Positions 1-8,821 of a stretch of 64,000 bases of DNA are shown piece by piece. The DNA lies in the NCBI RefSeq assembly GCF_963668215.1, contig NZ_OY764190.1, positions 4,092,001 through 4,156,000 on the forward strand, written 5' to 3'. How positions within the stretch are numbered: the stretch's first letter is position 1; each line of letters opens with the position of its first letter. Position numbers and translations under genes: made by a program. The notes beneath the pieces were generated by a model, which was not told where the DNA came from, ran no database searches, and was given only the letters and a program-made list of their open reading frames with translations. The DNA comes from an uncultured Desulfosarcina sp. GTDB lineage: Bacteria; Desulfobacterota; Desulfobacteria; Desulfobacterales; Desulfosarcinaceae.

Positions 1-212
1 TGCTCAACTCGCCCATGCTGCCCCAGTTCAAAAAAGACAAGGACGGCGGCTACACCTTTTACATTCAGCATGATTCACCGGGTAAAGAGAAGGAAGCCAA
101 CTGGCTGCCGGCGCCCAAGGGACCGTTCAGCGTGAGCATGCGCCTTTACTGGCCGAAAAAAGAGGCCCTGGACGGCAGCTGGGAGCACCCGCCCATGCAG
201 CGGGTGAAGTGA
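1..212 (+). CDS. DUF1254/DUF1214 family protein, C-terminal part only
   Basis: The reading frame is open from the first bases of the window to a TGA at 212, so the true start lies upstream. About 70 residues are visible. They match the closing part of the DUF1214 domain in the next two genes: a glycine-rich turn, a lysine/glutamate stretch ending in NWLPAP, then a strand with MRLYWP. The other two proteins have NWVQTV and LRLYGP at the same places. This copy ends in SWEHPPMQRVK instead of the WRPG.IE tail of its neighbours, so it is a more distant member. DUF1254/DUF1214 proteins are exported and their reaction is not established. It is the first of three in a row. Confidence 0.75.
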   Translation, partial: LNSPMLPQFKKDKDGGYTFYIQHDSPGKEKEANWLPAPKGPFSVSMRLYWPKKEALDGSWEHPPMQRVK

Positions 213-276
213 TATTTCGAACCGAACGGTAAAAATCTATAAAGCACCTGAAACGGAACCCATCAGGAGGAACAGC

Positions 277-1809
277 ATGAAAAAAGGATTTGCATTGTTG
301 CTCGCCGTTACCTTGACAACCCTGACCATGTGGGGATGTGTAACCTCCCAATCCAGCGCTGTTCCTCGAATGCGCATGACCACGGCAATTCCCGAATCCA
401 TCATCGTGCCGGACAAAATCGAAACAAGGCTGGGGACACTTGAGTTTTTCGACGGGTTCCCTTCAAAGAAAACCGCCCAGACCATGCATGACTATCTCTA
501 TTTTCACCGGGCCGTCGATGTCTTTCTGGATGAAATGAGCGCAGCCTCCATCCTTGCCATTCGCGAGGGACTCGAAAGTCTGGGCGTCCATGAATGCCAC
601 CAGGTCGCCATCTTTGAAAATCTGATGGACTCCAAAGCGTTGTGGCTGACCGCCAATACGGAAACCGTCTATGCCTCCAACTTTCTTAATTTAAAAAAAG
701 ACGGGCCCATCGTCATCGAGTCGCCCCCCAATGTCCTGGGCATTTTAGACGACATGTGGATGCGCTATGTGGGCGATATCGGCAATGCCGGTCCGGACAA
801 GGGCCAGGGCGGCAAGTTTCTGATCCTTCCGCCTGAATACGAGGGCCAGGTGCCTGATGGCTACCATGTGTTTAAATCCAGAACCAACAGTGTGTGGTTT
901 CTCGTCAGGGGCTTTCTCGTCAATGGCGATCCTGGGCCGGCAGTAGAAAGCTTCAAGCGCGATCTGCGCATCTATCCTTTGACAGCAGCGGACAATCCGC
1001 CGTCCATGGATTTTATCAACGCCTCGGGTGTTCCCCACAATACCATCCATGCCAACAACTATGAATTTTATGAAGAGATTAATACCGTAATCCAGGAAGA
1101 GCATGACAACGCTATCGATGCCGACAGAAAAGGCCGGCTGGCGCTTTTGGGCATCATCAAGGGCCAGGAATTCAACCCGGATGAACGCATGAAGTCCATC
1201 ATGGATGAAGCGGCCTTTACAGGCGCTGCCATTGCCAGGACCATCTCCTGGTCATCCACGGACCCAACCATTTTTTTCTATGCAGATGATCCCACCTGGT
1301 TTTCCGCCTTTGCCATCGGCAATCATGAATTCATGTCCAAGGAGGGATGGCTGCACCGGGATGCGCGTACCATGTACATGTACAACGCCATCGGCATTAC
1401 CCCGGCCATGGCCGTGGCCATGCCGGGCATCGGCTCTCAATATGCCGCGGCTGCCAAGGATTCGGAAGGCCAATGGCTGGATGGGAGCAACACCTACAAA
1501 TTAACCTTGCCGCCCAATGTACCGGCCAAGGATTTCTGGTCCGTGGTGCTGTATGACTCCCAGACCCGCGCCATGCTGCAGACCGACCAGCAGTTCCCCA
1601 GCCTGAACAGCCAGAGCGGACAGGTAGAAATGAACTCGGACGGCTCAACCGATATCTACTTTGGTCCCACAGCGCCCGAAGGCAAAGAACACAACTGGGT
1701 ACAAACGGTGCCCGGCAAAGGATTCTGGTTGATTCTTAGGCTGTATGGTCCTTTGGAACCCTGGTTTGATAAAACCTGGCGGCCGGGGAGAATCGAAATG
1801 ATCGAGTAA
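277..1809 (+). CDS. DUF1254/DUF1214 lipoprotein
   Basis: A 510-residue protein starting at an ATG behind a good ribosome site (AGGAGG, 266-271). The N-terminus is a lipoprotein signal with the cleavage cysteine near residue 21 (TMWGC), so it is predicted to be anchored to a membrane outside the cytoplasm. The first half carries the DUF1254 pattern (FFDGFPSKKTAQ, LTANTETVYASNF, GPIVIESPP). The second half is the DUF1214 beta domain ending in LRLYGPLEPWFDKTWRPG. Full length for the family. The adjacent gene at 1861 is a clear paralogue. No enzymatic function is established for the family. The arylsulfatase that follows suggests, but does not prove, a shared role in handling an external substrate. 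Confidence 0.88.
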   Translation: MKKGFALLLAVTLTTLTMWGCVTSQSSAVPRMRMTTAIPESIIVPDKIETRLGTLEFFDGFPSKKTAQTMHDYLYFHRAVDVFLDEMSAASILAIREGLESLGVHECHQVAIFENLMDSKALWLTANTETVYASNFLNLKKDGPIVIESPPNVLGILDDMWMRYVGDIGNAGPDKGQGGKFLILPPEYEGQVPDGYHVFKSRTNSVWFLVRGFLVNGDPGPAVESFKRDLRIYPLTAADNPPSMDFINASGVPHNTIHANNYEFYEEINTVIQEEHDNAIDADRKGRLALLGIIKGQEFNPDERMKSIMDEAAFTGAAIARTISWSSTDPTIFFYADDPTWFSAFAIGNHEFMSKEGWLHRDARTMYMYNAIGITPAMAVAMPGIGSQYAAAAKDSEGQWLDGSNTYKLTLPPNVPAKDFWSVVLYDSQTRAMLQTDQQFPSLNSQSGQVEMNSDGSTDIYFGPTAPEGKEHNWVQTVPGKGFWLILRLYGPLEPWFDKTWRPGRIEMIE

Positions 1810-1860
1810 GGATAAATCTTTGTGAACAATCTATCCGCTAAAAAAATTGGAGATTGACGT

Positions 1861-3399
1861 ATGAATGCTTTCAAAAAAATGAGCAAAAGCTTTCTTGCCG
1901 CCTGCATGGTCACCCTTTTCCTGGCTGGCGCTGTCATTGCAGACGATATTCCCAAAGGCTATAACACCCCTATACCGCCGTCCATCATGACGCCGGACAA
2001 GGTTAAAACCAGCATTGGAACACTCAACTTTTTTGACGGCGTTCCCACAGAAAAAACCGCCCAAATGGCCCTCGACCACCTGACCTTTCTTCGCGGCGTG
2101 GAGGCCTTTCTCAACGGTGTGCCCATGGCGTCCATTCACGCGCTGGTGGAAGGGTATAAAAGCATTGGGGTCACCGAAGCCAACCACATGATCGTGACCG
2201 ACAAATTGATGGATTCCAACCCGCTCTTTCTCACGGCCAACACGGATACCGTGTATGCATTCAGTTTTTTCGATCTGGAGAAAACCGGGCCGCTGGTCAT
2301 TGAAGTCCCGCCGGGAACAGGGCCGGGTACCGTCAATGACGCCTATTTCCGTTTTGTTGTGGACATGGGAGCGCCGGGTCCGGACCGTGGCAAAGGCGGC
2401 AAATACCTGATTCTTCCTCCGGATTATGAGGGAGAGGCGCCAAAGGGGTATTTCGTCGCGAAATCACCAAGCTACATCAACCTGTTCGTTCTTAGAGGAT
2501 TTCTTGTGGACGGCAAGCCCGATTCAGCCGCCAAAATGTTTTCCGAGCAGGTGCACGTCTACCCGTTGTCCCAGAAAGACAATCCGCCGAAAATGGTGAT
2601 TACCTCGGGATCGGGCATCTCGTACAACACCATTCACGCCAATGACTTCACCTTTTATGAAGAGATAAATGATGTGCTCCAAAAAGAACCCATCGATTTC
2701 ATCGATCCTGAACTGCGCGGCCTGTTTGCCAGTATCGGCCTGCAAAAAGGCAAAGCATTCAAGCCGACGCCCGAGCTAAAAAAGATCCTGACCGATGCGG
2801 TGGCAGTGGCCAATGCCACGGCACGCGCCTTGATTTTCCATACCCCCCAGAAAGAGGCCTACCTGTATGAGAACTCCTACTGGAAAGTGGCCTTTATCGG
2901 GGGCAACCATGAATGGCTCAAAGATAAGGGAGAAGGCGGCCGTTACCTCGATGCACGCACCCTGTTTTTCTATGGTGCCACCGTGAACACCCCTGCCATG
3001 GTGATGCAAATGGTAGGTGTGGGATCGCAATACGCCATGGCCACCCAGGACAGTAAGGGTAATGTTCTGGATGGTTCCAAAACTTATAAATTAAACATCC
3101 CGGCCAATGTACCGGCCAAGGATTTCTGGTCGGTTGTGATTTACGATCCCCAAACACGATCCGAACTGCAGACCTCAACCCCGTTTCCAAGCAAAAACAG
3201 CGAGGCCGACAAGATGACCACCAATTCGGACGGGTCCATCGATCTCTACTTCGGGCCTGAAGCCCCCAAAGGCAAAGAAAACAACTGGATAGAGACCGTT
3301 TCCAACAAATCCTGGTTTCCCGTCCTTCGCCTTTATGGCCCATTGGAACCATGGTTTGAGAAGACCTGGCGGCCTGGTGAGATCGAGCTGGTCAAATAG
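1861..3399 (+). CDS. DUF1254/DUF1214 exported protein
   Basis: A 512-residue paralogue of the preceding gene, separated from it by 51 bases, with GGAG just upstream of the ATG. Unlike its neighbour it has a plain Sec signal peptide with an AGAVIADD-type cleavage region and no lipobox cysteine, so it is predicted to be periplasmic or surface-released, not anchored. The same landmarks are present in order: FFDGVPTEKTAQ, LTANTDTVYAFSFF, PGPDRGKGGKYLILPPDYEGE, NTIHANDFTFYEEI, and the terminal LRLYGPLEPWFEKTWRPGEIE. The soluble/lipidated pair may divide labour between compartments. This looks like a tandem duplication; the function is unknown. Confidence 0.88.
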   Translation: MNAFKKMSKSFLAACMVTLFLAGAVIADDIPKGYNTPIPPSIMTPDKVKTSIGTLNFFDGVPTEKTAQMALDHLTFLRGVEAFLNGVPMASIHALVEGYKSIGVTEANHMIVTDKLMDSNPLFLTANTDTVYAFSFFDLEKTGPLVIEVPPGTGPGTVNDAYFRFVVDMGAPGPDRGKGGKYLILPPDYEGEAPKGYFVAKSPSYINLFVLRGFLVDGKPDSAAKMFSEQVHVYPLSQKDNPPKMVITSGSGISYNTIHANDFTFYEEINDVLQKEPIDFIDPELRGLFASIGLQKGKAFKPTPELKKILTDAVAVANATARALIFHTPQKEAYLYENSYWKVAFIGGNHEWLKDKGEGGRYLDARTLFFYGATVNTPAMVMQMVGVGSQYAMATQDSKGNVLDGSKTYKLNIPANVPAKDFWSVVIYDPQTRSELQTSTPFPSKNSEADKMTTNSDGSIDLYFGPEAPKGKENNWIETVSNKSWFPVLRLYGPLEPWFEKTWRPGEIELVK

Positions 3400-3533
3400 C
3401 TGCCGCAGGTTATCCCATGAATTGACAATAGATTACTGTTCTATAGGCCACGGTCAGATTAACGTGTAGCATCTTGTTGCTCCAATACAGGGTACAATGG
3501 TTCGAGAGAAATTATCCCATTAAGGAGGCTACG

Positions 3534-6008
3534 ATGAAATTATTGAAGAGTGTATTTTTCTTTTTAGGCATTCTCTCCATTTTGGCCTGCAATCAGGCGG
3601 ATGTCGCTCAAAAGACTGAAAACAGCAATCAGGTGGCCGTCGATCAAAAGGTTGGAGACGGCAACGCCATTCCCTATCCGTTAGCGGAATGGAAAGGGGT
3701 CAAGGGAAAGACCCTGGCCGATTCAAAACCCGATTTTGTCGGCCAGAAAAAAGCTCCCGACGGGGCGCCCAATGTACTGGTTGTTATGCTCGACGATGCC
3801 GGTTATTCGAGCGCCACATCCTTTGGGGGTGTCATGCGCACCCCCACCTTCGACCGTCTGGGAGATGAGGGCATCCGGTACACGCACATGTCTGTCGCCG
3901 CAGTCTGTTCCCCGACCCGGGGCTCGCTGTTGACCGGCTATAACATTCACCAGATCGGGACCGGGATCATTTCCGAGTTTGCCACCGGTTATCCGGGATA
4001 CAATTCGCAAATTGATTACAGTACGCCCTCCATTGCGAAAATATTGACCGACAATGGATATGCTACGGCGGCATTCGGCAAATGGCACAACACCCCCATG
4101 GAAGAGGCCTCGCCTGCCGGTCCCTTTGAGAGCTGGCCGACAGGCATGTGGGGATTCGAATATTTCTGGGGATTCATGGGAGGGGAGACCAACCAGTTTC
4201 ATCCCCTGCTCTATGAAAACAACACGGCTATTGAAACCCCGAAAACCAATGCGGACGGATCGGAGTTTCATATTTCACATGGCATGGCGGATCAGGCCAT
4301 CAAGTGGTTGGACAACTGGAAAGGTCTGCGTGATGCCCCATTCTTCATGTACTATACGCCGGGTGCTGTGCATGCACCCATCCAGGTGCCCAAGGAGTGG
4401 CGCGACAAGTACAAAGGGCAGTTCGACGAAGGGTGGCATGCCTACAGGGCGCAACTATTGGAGCGCCAGAAAAAACTGGGGCTGGTTCCCGAAGACGCTG
4501 AACTGGTCGACTGGCCCGAATCCATTCCCGAGTGGGATTCCTACAGCGACGAGGGGAAAGCCTATCTGTCACGGCAGATGGAAGTCAATGCAGCCTTTCT
4601 GGAGCATGTCGATCATCATATCGGACGGCTCATCGACCATATCGAGGAAATGGGTGAGCTGGACAACACCCTGGTTATTTACCTGACCGCCGACAATGGC
4701 TGCACGGCTGAGGGAACGCCCACGGGAACATTCTCCGAGCTGTTGATGCAGAACGGGTTCCCGCCGCTTACCATGGAACAGCAGCTGGAAAAACTCGAAG
4801 AATTTGGAGGGCTGGATCCCTGGGGAGGGCCGCACCTTGCCAACCATTATTCGGTTGCATGGGCATACGCATCATCAACCCCTTTCCAGTGGGTCAAACA
4901 GATGGCATCGCATTTTGGAGGCACCATGTCCGCGACGGCCATACGATACCCCAAAGCCATAAAGGCGAAGGGAGAATGGCGAAGACAGTTTCAGAACGTT
5001 ACCGATATCGTTCCGACGATTCTGGAAGTGACCGGTATTCCGGCGCCCGACTACGTGAACGGCCAGAAGCGAAAGGAGTATCCGGGTAAATCACTCACCT
5101 ATGCATGGAACGACCCGGATGCGGAAACAAACCATCCCACCCAGTATTTTGAAATGCTGGGCTTCGTAGGGTTATACCACGAGGGATGGACACTTGCCGG
5201 GAAACCTTATCGTATTCCCTGGTCAGTGGATCCCTCGGCCATGGCAAACTTCGATCCCCTGAATACAACCTGGGAGCTGTACAATATCGAGGAAGACCCG
5301 ATACAGTCGGTTAACGTAGCTGACAAGTATCCGGAAAAAGTCAAAGAGCTGGAAACACTCTTCTGGGAAGAGGCCGATAAGTACGATGTGTATCCTGTCG
5401 GCGGTTCCCTGGGCAGACCGCTGCAGCCGGAATCCAATCCGCAACGGGTAGCCAAAAAACACTGGGAACTGACCCCCAATGTTTACCGGGTGCCTGAACT
5501 GGCAGGCCCCGAGATCAAATCCACCAACTATGAGGTCAATGCCTACATCACTGCGGATGATACGACCCAGGGGGTCATTTATGCGGTGGGCGAGCATATC
5601 GGCGGACAGGCCCTGTTCATCAAAGACGGGAAACTGAGATACAGCTATTCCACGCTGGGCCTGTACTGGCACGATTTCGACGGGAATGTGAAAATACCTC
5701 ACGGTGATGTGAAAATCACATTGAAGCATACCATGAAAGAGCAAAAGCTGAACGGGCCCTCCACCGTCGAATTCTTCATCAACGACGAAAAGGTGGGCGA
5801 AATGGATATTACAGCGACTGTATATGGTTCTTATACAGCTCACGAAACCTTTGATATCGGCCGTGATGAAGGCCTGCCAGTCAATGAAGAGTATGCCGAT
5901 CTGGGCAAATTCAAATTTACGGAAGGTCAATTGCACAAGGTTGTATTCGACATCAAGAATCCCGACGATCAGGAAGTGAGTGCCGCTGAGTTCAGCGTAA
6001 TTGACTAA
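3534..6008 (+). CDS. arylsulfatase, lipoprotein
   Basis: The frame opens 60 bases earlier, but the ATG at 3534 is preferred because TAAGGAGG lies just upstream and the product then begins with a lipoprotein signal (ILACN). The 824-residue protein is a type I sulfatase that would hydrolyse sulfate esters in the periplasm. The sulfatase signature CSPTR is present with the formylglycine cysteine at about residue 125. Metal-binding DD is at 87-88, GKWH at about 182-185 and the DN pair at about 387-388. The last 200 residues form a beta-rich C-terminal domain typical of the large arylsulfatases. No formylglycine-generating maturase is encoded in this window. The natural substrate cannot be read from the sequence. 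Confidence 0.93.
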   Translation: MKLLKSVFFFLGILSILACNQADVAQKTENSNQVAVDQKVGDGNAIPYPLAEWKGVKGKTLADSKPDFVGQKKAPDGAPNVLVVMLDDAGYSSATSFGGVMRTPTFDRLGDEGIRYTHMSVAAVCSPTRGSLLTGYNIHQIGTGIISEFATGYPGYNSQIDYSTPSIAKILTDNGYATAAFGKWHNTPMEEASPAGPFESWPTGMWGFEYFWGFMGGETNQFHPLLYENNTAIETPKTNADGSEFHISHGMADQAIKWLDNWKGLRDAPFFMYYTPGAVHAPIQVPKEWRDKYKGQFDEGWHAYRAQLLERQKKLGLVPEDAELVDWPESIPEWDSYSDEGKAYLSRQMEVNAAFLEHVDHHIGRLIDHIEEMGELDNTLVIYLTADNGCTAEGTPTGTFSELLMQNGFPPLTMEQQLEKLEEFGGLDPWGGPHLANHYSVAWAYASSTPFQWVKQMASHFGGTMSATAIRYPKAIKAKGEWRRQFQNVTDIVPTILEVTGIPAPDYVNGQKRKEYPGKSLTYAWNDPDAETNHPTQYFEMLGFVGLYHEGWTLAGKPYRIPWSVDPSAMANFDPLNTTWELYNIEEDPIQSVNVADKYPEKVKELETLFWEEADKYDVYPVGGSLGRPLQPESNPQRVAKKHWELTPNVYRVPELAGPEIKSTNYEVNAYITADDTTQGVIYAVGEHIGGQALFIKDGKLRYSYSTLGLYWHDFDGNVKIPHGDVKITLKHTMKEQKLNGPSTVEFFINDEKVGEMDITATVYGSYTAHETFDIGRDEGLPVNEEYADLGKFKFTEGQLHKVVFDIKNPDDQEVSAAEFSVID

Positions 6009-6041
6009 TTTATTGTTTGTCTAAAGAAGAACCCACAAGGG

Positions 6042-6080
6042 GCGTGGCCAATCCCCTTGGCCACGCTCTTGTCGGTTTTA
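6042..6080 (+). terminator. rho-independent-type terminator after the arylsulfatase
   Basis: A perfect 8-bp stem, GCGTGGCC at 6042-6049 and GGCCACGC at 6059-6066, followed by a T-rich stretch (TCTTGTCGGTTTT). It lies 33 bases after the sulfatase stop codon and would separate that gene from the cysteine-rich-repeat gene. Confidence 0.6.
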
Positions 6081-6099
6081 CCCACCAAAGGAGGAAGGC

Positions 6100-6510
6100 A
6101 TGTTCAAGACGTTGAGAATATTGGTTGCAATAACGGCAGTGATGATGATTTCGGCCACGGCTTTTGCCACCGACCCCTTGACCCAAACCGTTAAAGATGG
6201 ATGCAAAGCGGAACTGGAAAGCTATTGCAAGGGCGTTACTCCCGGCGAGGGGCGGGTGCTGGCCTGCCTGTACGCCCATGAGGATAAATTGAGCGCAAAA
6301 TGCGAATTTGCCCTGTTTGACGCCGCGGTTCTGCTTGATCGGGCAGTCTCCGCTTTGGCCTATGCAGCTTATGAGTGCGAAGACGATCTGGAGAAGTATT
6401 GCGCTGACGTGCCCGTTGGTGAAGGCAGGCTATTGGACTGTATCGCCAAAAACAAAAAGAAGGTCAGCAAGCGCTGCCTGGACGCACTGACCGAGACGGG
6501 ACTGAAGTAA
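6100..6510 (+). CDS. exported cysteine-rich repeat protein
   Basis: A 136-residue protein with an AAGGAGG ribosome site and a Sec signal peptide ending around FATD. The mature part contains two copies of a cysteine-rich repeat of the GLG1/FGF-receptor-binding type (PF00839). Each copy has a C-x7-C start (CKAELESYC; CEDDLEKYC), then GEGR with a cysteine about five residues on, then a K/S-rich turn and a last cysteine. The spacing CxxxLxxYC...GEGRxLxC...SxxC is almost identical in both. The cysteines probably form disulfides in the periplasm. The family is scattered among Proteobacteria without a defined function; no partner is evident beyond the neighbouring envelope genes. Confidence 0.8.
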   Translation: MFKTLRILVAITAVMMISATAFATDPLTQTVKDGCKAELESYCKGVTPGEGRVLACLYAHEDKLSAKCEFALFDAAVLLDRAVSALAYAAYECEDDLEKYCADVPVGEGRLLDCIAKNKKKVSKRCLDALTETGLK

Positions 6511-6584
6511 AATCCCGGCTCCCGTGTGCCCAGCTTTGGGCTTCCCCTGGAAGGGGCGGTGCACTGCGTTCACGGAAAACCACG

Positions 6585-6712
6585 GGAGTCAGAAGCCAGT
6601 ATTCAGGAGACAGAATGAATCTGGTGTCCCTTCGCTCAGTCGGTCGGATAGTTCGGATAATATGGATCGAGCCGAAGGCGAATCCAACTTCTGGATTCTG
6701 ATTTCTGACTCC
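6585..6712. repeat. fold-back element E (long imperfect palindrome)
   Basis: This fills much of the gene-free stretch 6511-6814. The left arm at 6585-6609 begins GGAGTCAGAA and the right arm at 6688-6712 ends TTCTGACTCC; the 25-base arms pair with a few mismatches. An inner pair, CCTTCG at 6629-6634 and CGAAGG at 6673-6678, lies inside. A second, overlapping stem pairs CTCCCGTG (6519-6526) with CACGGGAG (6581-6588). The element could act as a terminator or mRNA-stabilising structure after the cysteine-rich gene. It resembles in size and position the elements at 39.7, 42.0, 42.8 and 44.7 kb. The rest of this intergenic stretch shows nothing recognisable apart from the ribosome site of the next gene. 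Confidence 0.6.
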
Positions 6713-6814
6713 TGGATTCTTGTAGCAATCATGCGGCAAAGCCAATGAACGCTGACCTGGCCCAGAGTACCAGGTTTTCTACACCTTAACTGCTTTATAA
6801 AGAGGTTTGCCATC

Positions 6815-7663
6815 ATGTCGACCCGATTCGGTTTCATTAAAAATTGGCAGATCGGTTTGGCGCTGATTTGCGCGGGAATGATAATGGGCTGCGCCGGCTT
6901 TCAAAAGCAAAGCCCTGATCCCGTACCGGAGATCATGCCCGGCATCCTGGCGGGGTATCTAAAGCCTGAAGTGCTTCCCAACAGCCTGGCACTCCTCCCG
7001 CCGCCTCCGGCCGAAAACTCTGCCGCGCAAACATTGGATGATGAGATAAGTAAAAAAAGCCTGGCTCTGCGAGACACGCCGCGCTGGACAGTCGCGATCC
7101 AGGATGCGGAACTGGCATTTCCGGAAGCGGCCGACACCTTCAGCTGCGCCTTAGGCATTCCCATCACGGAAGCGGATACGCCCTACCTTTACATGTTGCT
7201 GCGCCGCACCCTGGCCGATGCCGGGCTCTCCACCTACACCGCCAAAAAAGAATATCAGCGCAAGCGCGCATTCATGGTGAATGACCAGCCCATCTGCACA
7301 CCGGAAGATGAAGAGAAGTTGAGAAAGGACGGCTCCTACCCATCCGGCCACACGGCCATAGGCTGGGCCTGGGCGCTAATCCTTGCCGAGATTGCCCCGG
7401 ACCGGGCCGATGCCATCCTCGCTCGTGGCCGGGCATTCGGCGAAAGCCGGATCATCTGCAATGTGCACTGGCACAGTGATGTGGTGGAAGGCCGTTTCAT
7501 GGGTGCTGCCGCTGTGGCCCGGCTGCATGCCGATCCGAAATTTTGCGCAGATTTGAAAGCGGCCAAAGCCGAATATGCGAAGGCTTGCGCCAAAGGCCTT
7601 CGGCCCTCCCGGGATTGCCAGGCAGAGGCCGATGCACTGGTCGCTGGTGTGATTGACAAATAA
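6815..7663 (+). CDS. class A acid phosphatase (PAP2 superfamily) lipoprotein
   Basis: A 282-residue protein with a lipoprotein signal (MIMGC near residue 28). It carries the phosphatase motifs: PSGH at residues 176-179 within GSYPSGHTAIGW, and SRIICNVHWHSD, which fits SR-x5-H-x3-D. The first motif, normally K-x6-RP, here reads KKEYQRKRA, with alanine where proline is usual. The catalytic histidines are intact, so activity on phosphomonoesters in the periplasm is expected. The C-terminal 50 residues after the last motif are cysteine-containing and less conserved. It opens a long run of co-oriented envelope genes. A role in dephosphorylating lipid or sugar phosphates is possible but not shown. 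Confidence 0.88.
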   Translation: MSTRFGFIKNWQIGLALICAGMIMGCAGFQKQSPDPVPEIMPGILAGYLKPEVLPNSLALLPPPPAENSAAQTLDDEISKKSLALRDTPRWTVAIQDAELAFPEAADTFSCALGIPITEADTPYLYMLLRRTLADAGLSTYTAKKEYQRKRAFMVNDQPICTPEDEEKLRKDGSYPSGHTAIGWAWALILAEIAPDRADAILARGRAFGESRIICNVHWHSDVVEGRFMGAAAVARLHADPKFCADLKAAKAEYAKACAKGLRPSRDCQAEADALVAGVIDK

Positions 7664-7729
7664 CCTTTACCGTGCGGGCTTTTGATATTGGACATGGATG
7701 TTCGTGGATTCCCGAAAGGACTTGAACCG

Positions 7730-8812
7730 ATGCGACGCGGTATATTGTTTTTCTTTTTCATCTGCTTTCTCTTGAGTTTTGCAGCCGATGCTAACGCAGC
7801 AGAAGAGAAGAACAAAGATGATCGAGGAAAGAATTTTGCGGTTGCCCCTATCGTTATCTCCAACCCCAATATCGGCAGCGGTCTGGGGGTGGCGGGGATG
7901 TATTTCTTCGACCTTGGCGATTGGCGCAAGGAGGACCCCAGGTCCAGCGTTCAGGCGATCGGGGCGTACACGAATACCGATTCTTATTTCTATGGGCTGC
8001 TGAGCAGCCTGTACCTCAATCATGACACGATTCGCGGCAATTTCGGCATTTTCAGGGCAAACATAAACAACGAATACGATATTCCCTGGGGCGGTGAGGC
8101 CAACTTCTCCACGGGAGCCCTGGCCGCTCTGGGTCTGCTCACTTACCGGGTATGGGACAATGTTTTTATCGGGGGACAAGCCCTGGTGATCGATGTCAGC
8201 TACGATCCCGACACCCCAGCCGATGGCGATTACCTGAATCTTGTGGGGGCGGAGGATTCCACCACGACGGGAATCGGACCGGTGATCAGTTACGACACCC
8301 GGGACAATGTCAACTACCCCTCCGCCGGTACGCTGGCCGAACTCAAGGGCTATTATAAACCCGAAGCCTGGGGCAACGAGACGGATTATGCCGTGGCCGA
8401 TCTCGCCGTGAACCATTACATCGGCCTCACCGAAACGCATATCCTGGCCCTGCGCGCCTATGGCCGCACCGGCACGGAGGACACGCCCTACTCGGACAAA
8501 TCCCGCCTCGGGCAACAGAGCGATTTGCGAGGATTTAAGTCCGGCGAAGTTTCCGGACGTACAATTCTCTCCGGCCAGGCGGAGATCCGGTGGCAGTTTA
8601 CCGGGAAAATCGGTTTCGTGGCTTTTGGCGGCCTGGCCAAATTGTGGGATGATGAATTGGAGGAACTGATCACCGAAGATCTTTATTACAGCGGCGGCGT
8701 CGGGTTTCGGTACATGCTCAATACCGATCAGAAAATTAATTTCCGCATCGACGCGGCCATCGGCAATGATAATAACGAGGGCATATATGTCGGCATTCAG
8801 GAGGCATTTTAG
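7730..8812 (+). CDS. outer-membrane surface-antigen barrel (BamA/Omp85 C-terminal type)
   Basis: The start is placed at the ATG at 7730, behind CGAAAGGA; an earlier ATG at 7682 would add 16 unlikely residues. The 360-residue product has a signal peptide ending ADANAAEE. It then goes directly into a beta-barrel of the bacterial surface antigen (PF01103) type: VISNPNIGSGLGVAG near the start, ISYDTRDNVNYPSAGTLAELKG in the middle, and GGVGFRYMLNTDQKINFRIDAA near the end, closing on phenylalanine. There are no POTRA domains, so it resembles the short POTRA-less relatives of BamA/TamA, not the assembly factor itself. It probably sits in the outer membrane. Ten bases separate it from the next barrel gene. 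Confidence 0.82.
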   Translation: MRRGILFFFFICFLLSFAADANAAEEKNKDDRGKNFAVAPIVISNPNIGSGLGVAGMYFFDLGDWRKEDPRSSVQAIGAYTNTDSYFYGLLSSLYLNHDTIRGNFGIFRANINNEYDIPWGGEANFSTGALAALGLLTYRVWDNVFIGGQALVIDVSYDPDTPADGDYLNLVGAEDSTTTGIGPVISYDTRDNVNYPSAGTLAELKGYYKPEAWGNETDYAVADLAVNHYIGLTETHILALRAYGRTGTEDTPYSDKSRLGQQSDLRGFKSGEVSGRTILSGQAEIRWQFTGKIGFVAFGGLAKLWDDELEELITEDLYYSGGVGFRYMLNTDQKINFRIDAAIGNDNNEGIYVGIQEAF

Positions 8813-8821
8813 GAGGGTAAA

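Noticed and set aside
3422..3447. Possible promoter TTGACA ... TATAGG before the arylsulfatase
   Set aside because: The spacer is only 14 bases, too short for a normal sigma-70 promoter. The shared TTGACAATAG with 12411 may be coincidence.
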